From: Arthrobacter sp.
GTDB lineage: Bacteria; Actinomycetota; Actinomycetes; Actinomycetales; Micrococcaceae
NCBI GenBank assembly: GCA_030146405.1
Contig: JASLBS010000095.1
Location: forward strand, 1 to 22,078
Direction of reading: 5' to 3'
Length of the DNA stretch: 22,078 bases
Under the pieces are notes generated by a model, which did no database searches, was not told the DNA's origin, and saw only the letters and a list, made by a program, of their open reading frames with translations. The translations under genes were made by a program, and so were the position numbers. Below, in pieces: positions 7,828-13,086 of this stretch (positions are counted from its first letter, which is position 1; each line of letters opens with the position of its first letter).

Positions 7828-7833
7828 ACTTTA
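7828..7833 (-). promoter_or_regulatory. predicted -10 box for dut
   Basis: TAAAGT on the minus strand matches TANNNT. It would start transcription near 7821, giving a leader of about 36 bases that contains the dut ribosome site. The matching -35 would fall inside the inverted repeat at 7837-7872. Confidence 0.4.
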
Positions 7834-7836
7834 GCG

Positions 7837-7872
7837 TCATCATCGGAACGTTCGCTGACGCTTCGGTGATGA
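7837..7872. repeat. inverted repeat between dut and the DUF3093 gene
   Basis: TCATCATCG at 7837-7845 pairs with CGGTGATGA at 7864-7872 (nine pairs, one of them G-T). The 18-base loop contains the perfect palindrome GAACGTTC at 7846-7853. It overlaps where the dut -35 should lie, so a regulator site or cruciform is possible. Confidence 0.45.
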
Positions 7873-7938
7873 TCCGGTGACGGTTCCGCCCAGCCGTCCC
7901 AGGATGAGGCGGCGGTGAAATGGTGGAATGCTGGTGTC

Positions 7939-8418
7939 ATGTCCAGCGCGTCAGGGGAAGCCCCCCTCAACACATCCCATGAGACCGTCCTCTACGAGGA
8001 GCGGCTGAGGCCGTCACCCTGGATCTGGTTGATCGCCGCCGGATTGTCCGGTGCAGTGATCGTGATGTTCGCCCCGATCTCCCTGGAGGTCGGCTACGGC
8101 GCGGCTGCCGTCTTCGCGGTGATCGTGGTCACCCTCCTGATCCTCTCGACACCGCGGATCGTCCTGACCCCGACCACCCTGACGGTGGGGCGGGCGAGCA
8201 TCGAGCGGGGGTACCTCGGTGCCGTGGAGTGGTTCGGCGGCGACGACGCCACGTACCAGCGCGGTCCGGGCCTCCACGGACTCGCCTATCTGTGCATCCG
8301 CGGCTGGATCTCCCCCGTGGTCCGTATCGAGGTGACGGATCCCGAGGACCGGACCCCGTACTGGCTCGTCTCGTCCCGCCACCCGGACCGACTGGTCAGC
8401 GCCCTCACATCATCCTGA
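7939..8418 (+). CDS. DUF3093 family membrane protein
   Basis: This 159-residue protein belongs to a family of unknown function found beside dut in Actinobacteria (Rv2698-like, from memory). After a short N-terminus with the family-like segment YEERLRPSPW, two hydrophobic segments follow (WIWLIAAGLSGAVIVMFAPI and AAAVFAVIVVTLLILS). A soluble C-terminal domain contains LTVGRASIERGYLGAVEWF, WISPVVRIEVTDPEDRTPYWLVSSRHPDRLVSAL. The layout resembles PH-like membrane proteins, but that is only an impression. ATG at 7939 is chosen as the first ATG of the conserved part. An in-frame GTG at 7915 is possible, and neither has a clear ribosome site. It is transcribed away from dut. Confidence 0.8.
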   Translation: MSSASGEAPLNTSHETVLYEERLRPSPWIWLIAAGLSGAVIVMFAPISLEVGYGAAAVFAVIVVTLLILSTPRIVLTPTTLTVGRASIERGYLGAVEWFGGDDATYQRGPGLHGLAYLCIRGWISPVVRIEVTDPEDRTPYWLVSSRHPDRLVSALTSS

Positions 8419-8459
8419 GGTCGGCGCGACCGGGCACCGCGGGGAACTCACGCGCCTGG

Positions 8460-8505
8460 TCCCCTAAGCCCTCGCAGTCGGATCCCCTCAGCCCTCGCAG
8501 TCGGA
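8460..8505. repeat. 23-bp tandem duplication across the DUF4193 stop codon
   Basis: Bases 8460-8482 and 8483-8505 are adjacent 23-bp copies with a single mismatch (at 8467 versus 8490). The copy at 8483-8505 encodes the last codons SDCEG and the TGA stop of the DUF4193 gene. The other copy lies just downstream and would read SDCEG then leucine if translated in frame. Confidence 0.85.
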
Positions 8506-8796
8506 GCAGTACAGGCGGCCGCCCCTGTCGAGGGCGATCTGCGAGCGGTGGCGCACGAGGAAGCAGGAGGAACAGGTGAACTCGTCCGCCTGCTCCGACA
8601 GGATCTCCACCGAGATCTCCTCGCTGGAGAGGTCGGCGCCGGGCAGGTCGAAGGAATCGGCGGCGGCGATCTCCTCCGCGTCCACCATCGGGACGCCCGG
8701 GGCCTGCGGGCCCGGTTCGAAGCCGTTCGGCAGGCCGGGGCCGTTCCTGCGCACCGCTGTGGTCGTCGCACTCGGTGCGTCGTAGTTCGTGGTCAT
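8488..8796 (-). CDS. DUF4193 family small zinc-ribbon-like protein
   Basis: This 102-residue acidic protein belongs to a small actinobacterial family (Rv2699c-like, from memory). It opens MTTNYDAPSATT, as family members typically start with an M-x-T-x-YDAP segment. The C-terminal part carries two cysteine pairs, FTCSSCFLVRHRSQIA and YCSDCEG, that could bind one zinc ion. The middle is rich in Asp/Glu. ATG at 8796 is chosen to match the family start; an upstream ATG at 8817 is in frame, and neither has a good ribosome site. The function is unknown; a nucleic-acid or RNA-polymerase-associated role is sometimes suggested by such ribbons but is not supported here. The last codons fall in a 23-bp tandem duplication. 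Confidence 0.85.
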   Translation of the reverse strand: MTTNYDAPSATTTAVRRNGPGLPNGFEPGPQAPGVPMVDAEEIAAADSFDLPGADLSSEEISVEILSEQADEFTCSSCFLVRHRSQIALDRGGRLYCSDCEG

Positions 8797-8943
8797 ACCT
8801 TTGCTTTCACGCTCCATGGTGTCCGGCGCTGCCCGTCGTGGATCCCTCGGCCATACCAACGACGACCGCCGCGGATTTGTGCCCGGTACCCGTGGTGACG
8901 GACGCCACGCCATCGGTCGTAGTAGGAATGCCCGCGTATCAAT

Positions 8944-8956
8944 GGCAAAGTTTGCC
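8944..8956. promoter_or_regulatory. perfect 13-bp inverted repeat upstream of sepH (candidate operator)
   Basis: GGCAAAGTTTGCC has 6-bp arms around one central base. It is AT-rich compared with its surroundings and centred 36 bp before the sepH ATG. A TGATCA palindrome follows at 8961-8966. It lies where a repressor or activator would act on sepH. Confidence 0.45.
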
Positions 8957-8985
8957 CTAGTGATCATTGTCGGCTGGAGGAATTG

Positions 8986-10323
8986 ATGCAGGAGTTACGC
9001 CTGGTGGGTATCCATGAGGACGGCGAGCATCTGCTGTTGAGTGGGCAGGACACAGCCTATCGACTGCCCATTGACGACGCGCTGCGCTCGGCGATCCTGC
9101 CGCCCCGGGTCGGCGGGAACCTGGCGCCGGCGCCGGCGCTGGTGGAACCTCCCCGACAGAAGCAGCCCAGGGCACCGGTACCGCTGACGCCACGGGACAT
9201 CCAGGCGCGTATCCGCTCCGGTGCCACCGCGGAGCAGGTGGCCGCGGAGTCCGGCGTCGAACTCGCTTCGGTGCAGCGCTACGAGGGCCCGGTCCGGGCG
9301 GAGCGCGACTACGTGGCGTACCTCGCCCAGCGCGTGGAGGTCGCCACCCCGCTCCCCAGCCACGACGGGTATCGCTCGGCGTTCGGCGAGGACCCGGCGT
9401 TGCTCGGGGACATGGTGGCCTTCCGGGTGCAGAGCTACGGGATCGACCCCCTGTCCCTCGAGTGGGACTCCTGGCGTCGACCGGACGGCTCGTGGCACGT
9501 CGAGGCATCCTTCGAGCTCCCCGAGTCCTCCACCGTGGATCTCGGTGAGCAACCTCCTGCCCAGTGGACCTACAACCCCACGCGGAAGAATGTGGTCAAC
9601 GCGAACCGCTGGGCCCAGGTGCTCAGTGAGCTCGAACCGCTCGACGGTCCCCTGCCCGCCCGCAGGCTGAGCGCGGTGGCGGACCGGGTGTTCGACTTCG
9701 AGGCGGAGGAGGACGAGGCCCCGGCTCCGGTTCCCGAGGACCAGGACGGTCTGCTGGACGTCCTCCGGTCTCGGCGCGGCCAGCGGCTCGGTGCTGACGA
9801 GGAGGGGGATGACGCTCTCGCAGAACTCCTCACGCGCGGCGCGATCCCCGCGGCACACCCTCGCGACGCTGCCGGGGAGGAGGACTCCGAGAACGCCGCC
9901 GATGATGCTGCCTCGGTGCCGGGTCTCTCCCTCGCCCCGAGCGCCGTCAGCGACGACGAGTCCTCGCACCACGAGGACGGGTCACCACGGCTCTCCGACG
10001 GCGTCAGCACCGAGACGCGGGAGATCAGCGTGTTCGCGCAACCGTCGCGTCCATCGACCCCACCCGTGGACGCGACGGTTGTCGAGCAGGAGGACGCGGA
10101 CAGCGCCACCGCCTCCCGTCCCACCGCGACCGGGAAGGACTCCGGCAGGAACAGGGGTACCAGCCGGATCAGGGACGCGGTGAAGGACAGGGACGGCGGC
10201 AAGGAGAAGGACATCGCGAAGGAAAAGGACGCTGTCGAAGCGGTTCCCGAGCGCCGCATCAAGCCGAAGCGCTCGAGTGTCCCCAGTTGGGACGACATCG
10301 TCTTCGGGCGGAAGGGCGACTGA
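8986..10323 (+). CDS. sepH: SepH, FtsZ-associated cell division regulator (DUF3071)
   Basis: This 445-residue protein has the SepH layout known from Streptomyces and Mycobacterium, where it binds FtsZ and stimulates assembly of the division ring. The N-terminal DUF3071 region (1 to about 165) opens MQELRLVGIHEDGEHLLL and contains a helix-turn-helix-like segment at about 68-115 (TPRDIQARIRSGATAEQVAA, SVQRYEGPVRAERDYVAYLA). A region with RKNVVNANRWAQ follows near 200. The rest is a long acidic, then Lys/Asp-rich, disordered linker. It ends in the conserved short motif SVPSWDDIVFG (about 431-441). ATG at 8986 follows GGAGG at 8976-8980 with five bases between; TTG at 8983 would be too close. It is divergent from the DUF4193 gene and convergent with tdk. 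Confidence 0.9.
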   Translation: MQELRLVGIHEDGEHLLLSGQDTAYRLPIDDALRSAILPPRVGGNLAPAPALVEPPRQKQPRAPVPLTPRDIQARIRSGATAEQVAAESGVELASVQRYEGPVRAERDYVAYLAQRVEVATPLPSHDGYRSAFGEDPALLGDMVAFRVQSYGIDPLSLEWDSWRRPDGSWHVEASFELPESSTVDLGEQPPAQWTYNPTRKNVVNANRWAQVLSELEPLDGPLPARRLSAVADRVFDFEAEEDEAPAPVPEDQDGLLDVLRSRRGQRLGADEEGDDALAELLTRGAIPAAHPRDAAGEEDSENAADDAASVPGLSLAPSAVSDDESSHHEDGSPRLSDGVSTETREISVFAQPSRPSTPPVDATVVEQEDADSATASRPTATGKDSGRNRGTSRIRDAVKDRDGGKEKDIAKEKDAVEAVPERRIKPKRSSVPSWDDIVFGRKGD

Positions 10324-10345
10324 CCGCCGCTTCCGGACGTTCTCC

Positions 10346-10377
10346 GGGATCGTGCGCGGGCGTGCGGTACCGATCCC
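10346..10377. terminator. stem-loop between convergent sepH and tdk
   Basis: GGGATCG at 10346-10352 and CGATCCC at 10371-10377 form a perfect 7-bp stem around an 18-base GC-rich loop. It sits in the 68-bp gap between two convergent genes, where a two-way terminator is expected. There are no T-runs. Confidence 0.4.
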
Positions 10378-10391
10378 AGCCGGCACCGATC

Positions 10392-11153
10392 TCAGCCGAC
10401 GGATCGATCTGCCGTCTGCCGCTCCGTCCGTGGCAGGTCGGGTGCGGAGCCGGGTCGCTCGTCGAACGGCAGCGGTACCTCGTTGACGCCGAGGGACGGC
10501 GAGGTGAGGGAGGTCTGGCGGCGCATGTGATGGCGTCGGCACAGTGTCTCGTACCCGACCACCGGCCGCACCGGCGCATCTGCTCCTCCCCCGGCCACCG
10601 TCTCCGCAGCGGATGCAGCAGGCTGGTCGACGTCACCCACCACCACCTGGTCACCCTCGACGACCATCACGCCGTCCACCGTGCGCGCGTTGTGCGTGGC
10701 GCGCTTCCCGCACCAGCAGAGCGCCTCGACCTGGAGTACCTGCACCCGGTCCGCCAGTTCGATCAGGCGCTGCGAACCGGGGAACAGCCTGGTCCGGAAA
10801 TCGGACGCGATCCCGAAGCTGAAGACGTCGATGTCCATCTCGTCCACCACGCGCGCAAGCTGATCGATCTGGTCGGTGGTGTAGAACTGCGCCTCGTCGC
10901 AGATGACGTAATCGATCCTCGCGCCCATGGTCTGCCGCACGGTGAGTTCCACCCAGAAGTCGGTATCGGGAAACACCTCGACGGCGGGGACCTGCAGACC
11001 GAGCCTGCTGGAGATCATGGACTCCCCTGCGCGGTCGTGGGAGCTGAACAGTACTCCCCGACGGCCACGCGCCTGGTGGTTGTGATCCATCTGGAGCGCG
11101 AGGGTCGATTTGCCGCAGTCCATGGTGCCGGAGAAGAAGAGCAGTTCAGCCAC
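10392..11153 (-). CDS. tdk: thymidine kinase (type II)
   Basis: This 253-residue thymidine salvage enzyme phosphorylates thymidine to dTMP with ATP. The P-loop is SGTMDCGKST (residues 8-17). The catalytic region is DYVICDEAQFYTTDQIDQL, and FGIASDFRTRLFPGSQRL matches the nucleoside-binding part. Zinc-ribbon ligands appear as CWCGKR and later LCRRHH. Compared with the usual ~200 residues it has an Ala/Gly-rich insert before the second zinc pair (about 180-195) and a ~40-residue C-terminal tail of low conservation. The ATG at 11153 overlaps the 3' end of the upstream phosphodiesterase-like gene by 8 bp, so translation is probably coupled. Together with dut it serves the dTTP pool. Confidence 0.94.
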   Translation of the reverse strand: MAELLFFSGTMDCGKSTLALQMDHNHQARGRRGVLFSSHDRAGESMISSRLGLQVPAVEVFPDTDFWVELTVRQTMGARIDYVICDEAQFYTTDQIDQLARVVDEMDIDVFSFGIASDFRTRLFPGSQRLIELADRVQVLQVEALCWCGKRATHNARTVDGVMVVEGDQVVVGDVDQPAASAAETVAGGGADAPVRPVVGYETLCRRHHMRRQTSLTSPSLGVNEVPLPFDERPGSAPDLPRTERQTADRSVG

Positions 11154-12354
11154 GGTTCTGGCCCTTCTTGCTCCTGGGCCGGCGAGGAGTGTCGGCGGCG
11201 GGCCTGCCGAGCGTCAGGAGGGGTATCTCACGCTCCGCGCGGGTGAGCGATCCGTGCTGCCCCACCATGTCGAACGCCGCCGGGCCGGCCCTGCGGCCAT
11301 CGATCAGTGCGATGTCCTCCCGGGCCAGCACGATCAGATCACCGATGCGCAGCAGGACGGAAGGGTTTACCGGACCGAAGTATCCTCCCGCCACGGACTC
11401 CTCCCGGGTCAGCACCCAGGCCCGTCGGCCGAAGGCGTCGTGCCACCTCTGGGCCAGCGCATCCCTCCCGGCATCGGACAGGGATCCCTCCAGGTACAGG
11501 TGCACCATGCGGGGCTCACCCCCGGTGTGGGCCACGCCGTCGAGGAGGCCCGGTACGGCGGAGTAGTCGATCCGCTGGGACGCCGGGATGTCCACCATCC
11601 CGTGGTCGGCCGTGAGGAGCAGGAGTGTGTCCGGAGGAACCCTGCGGGCCAGCAGTCGCAGGGCTGCGTCGAGATCCTCGAGTGCCTGCACCCACTCGGC
11701 GGAATCGACCCCGTACCGGTGCCCGGCCTTGTCGAGGTCGTTCAGGTAGAAGTACATGAGCATGCGGGGTGCGCCGGCCAGGGCGCCCGCCGCCGCGTCG
11801 ATCCGGGCATGGATGGTGCTCGCGCCGAGGAAGGTCCCGCCGCGCAGCGCAGCCCTGGTCATGGGTGAGTCCGCGAAGCGCGGCTGACTGACCGTCACCA
11901 CCGGCAGGTGCTCGGAGACCCGCTCGAGGACCGTGGCATGGGGTTGCCAGGCGAGGGGGTCCACTCCGGCGTCCCACCGGCCCAGCATGTTCACGATCTT
12001 GTCCTGTGCCGGGTCGAGCACGTCGTAGCCCACCATGCCGTGGGAACCGGGTGGCAGACCCGTTCCGAAGGTGGCGAGCGACGCCGCCGTGGTCGAGGGG
12101 AAGGCGGAGGTCAGGGTCCGGGCGGCGTCGAGGCTCGCCCGGAGGAACGGGGCGTGGGCCGCGTACTTCCGCAGCAGTACCATCCCGAGTCCGTCCACCA
12201 TGACCACGACGATCCGCCGCGCCTGCGGCAGTGCGAGGGTGTTGGGAAAGCCGTCGACCCCGAGGGCGGCCGCGGCGCTCGGCAGCACCTCGGCGATGGT
12301 GGAGGAAGAGTACGCGGGCGGTGCGGGAAGGGGCTCCGAGTGGGAAACGGGCAT
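11146..12354 (-). CDS. alkaline phosphatase superfamily / type I phosphodiesterase-nucleotide pyrophosphatase family protein
   Basis: This 402-residue protein has the metal-binding pattern of the nucleotide pyrophosphatase/phosphodiesterase family. It shows VVMVDGLG (Asp54), the nucleophile loop SAFPSTTAASLATFGTG, DLDKAGHRYG (Asp and His), TADHGM (Asp-His) and GQHGS (His). These give the two-zinc site and a threonine nucleophile. No signal peptide or membrane segment is seen, so it appears cytosolic. The substrate is unknown; nucleotide or phosphodiester hydrolysis is the family's range. ATG at 12354 follows the DUF5998 stop by six bases without a clear ribosome site; TTG at 12357 is an alternative. 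The 3' end overlaps tdk. Placement between Pat-like/DUF5998 and tdk suggests one transcript. Confidence 0.88.
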   Translation of the reverse strand: MPVSHSEPLPAPPAYSSSTIAEVLPSAAAALGVDGFPNTLALPQARRIVVVMVDGLGMVLLRKYAAHAPFLRASLDAARTLTSAFPSTTAASLATFGTGLPPGSHGMVGYDVLDPAQDKIVNMLGRWDAGVDPLAWQPHATVLERVSEHLPVVTVSQPRFADSPMTRAALRGGTFLGASTIHARIDAAAGALAGAPRMLMYFYLNDLDKAGHRYGVDSAEWVQALEDLDAALRLLARRVPPDTLLLLTADHGMVDIPASQRIDYSAVPGLLDGVAHTGGEPRMVHLYLEGSLSDAGRDALAQRWHDAFGRRAWVLTREESVAGGYFGPVNPSVLLRIGDLIVLAREDIALIDGRRAGPAAFDMVGQHGSLTRAEREIPLLTLGRPAADTPRRPRSKKGQNRG

Positions 12355-12360
12355 CAACCG

Positions 12361-13038
12361 CTACCGCTGGTGGTATGGCCGGTTGAAGCGGCCGCCGAAT
12401 CCCTGCTGGCGGCGCTGGGTGCTGTCCGTGCCGGACACCGTCCCGCCGGCCAGTGGGCTCTCTGTGTTCGCCTTCCGCAGCGCCCTCGCGAAGGCCTTGG
12501 CGTTCTGCACCGCCTGGGCGCCGTCGGCCTCCGCGCTGACGCGCAGCACGATGTCCTCCTGCGCCACCGTTCCGGTGTAGCCGTGGTCGGCGTCGCAGGA
12601 GGGATCACTGCAGCCTGCCGGTCCCATGTCCAGGCGCTGGCCGCCGGACCACGCGATGGCGAGGGTCATCTCGCGCACGGGATCGCTCGGTTTGTAGTCC
12701 TGCGGCTGCGCGTAGAGGTAGCTGAGCACCACGGAGCGGATCTGGCTGACGGGGACGGACTCCGTCGAGACCTGCGCCATGACCTGCTCGCCGGCGTCGT
12801 CGAGCTGCTGGTCGTCCACGTGGGTGATCACCAGCATGTCCTCCGTGAGCACGAGGACCGTGATGTGGCGGTGCACCTCGGTGCGCTCGAAGTGGGTCTC
12901 GAGGTGGGCCACGTGGGAGAGCGGCTCACGACCGTCCAGGGCATCGTGGACGACGTCGGCCACGAGCCTCGGGTAGAAGCCTGCCCGCTCGAGCGATGCA
13001 TCGAGGTCGCGCCAGGGGGCGGAAAGCGATGGGGTCAT
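12361..13038 (-). CDS. DUF5998 family protein
   Basis: This 225-residue soluble protein belongs to a family of unknown function in Actinobacteria. It has the family-like opening WRDLDASLERAGFYPRLVAD and the segment HLETHFERTEVHRHITVLVL, then LTEDMLVITHVDD. A small cysteine pair occurs in CSDPSCDADHGY, and a stretch of about 45 residues (EDIVLRVSAEADGAQAVQNA and on) leads to a Gly/Gln/Arg-rich tail. The beta-rich middle (ITVLVLTEDMLVITHVDD) resembles PH-like domains, only an impression. ATG at 13038 has GGAGG one base too close, and an in-frame GTG at 13056 overlaps a stem-loop, so the start is uncertain. It follows the Pat-like gene and precedes the phosphodiesterase-like gene. Confidence 0.82.
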   Translation of the reverse strand: MTPSLSAPWRDLDASLERAGFYPRLVADVVHDALDGREPLSHVAHLETHFERTEVHRHITVLVLTEDMLVITHVDDQQLDDAGEQVMAQVSTESVPVSQIRSVVLSYLYAQPQDYKPSDPVREMTLAIAWSGGQRLDMGPAGCSDPSCDADHGYTGTVAQEDIVLRVSAEADGAQAVQNAKAFARALRKANTESPLAGGTVSGTDSTQRRQQGFGGRFNRPYHQR

Positions 13039-13055
13039 TCCTCCAGTTTCCCCCA

Positions 13056-13080
13056 CCGGGTCTCGTTGTGCGAAACCCGG
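13056..13080 (-). terminator. stem-loop after the Pat-like gene
   Basis: A 10-bp inverted repeat with one mismatch (CCGGGTCTCG and CGAAACCCGG) surrounds a 5-base loop, six bases after the stop codon of the Pat-like gene. No T-run follows. It could be a partial terminator or an RNA-stability element between this gene and DUF5998. Confidence 0.5.
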
Positions 13081-13086
13081 CGCGCC

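Noticed and set aside
7846..7853. GAACGTTC as a LexA/SOS box at dut
   Set aside because: The actinobacterial SOS box needs a four-base spacer between GAAC and GTTC; here the half-sites abut.
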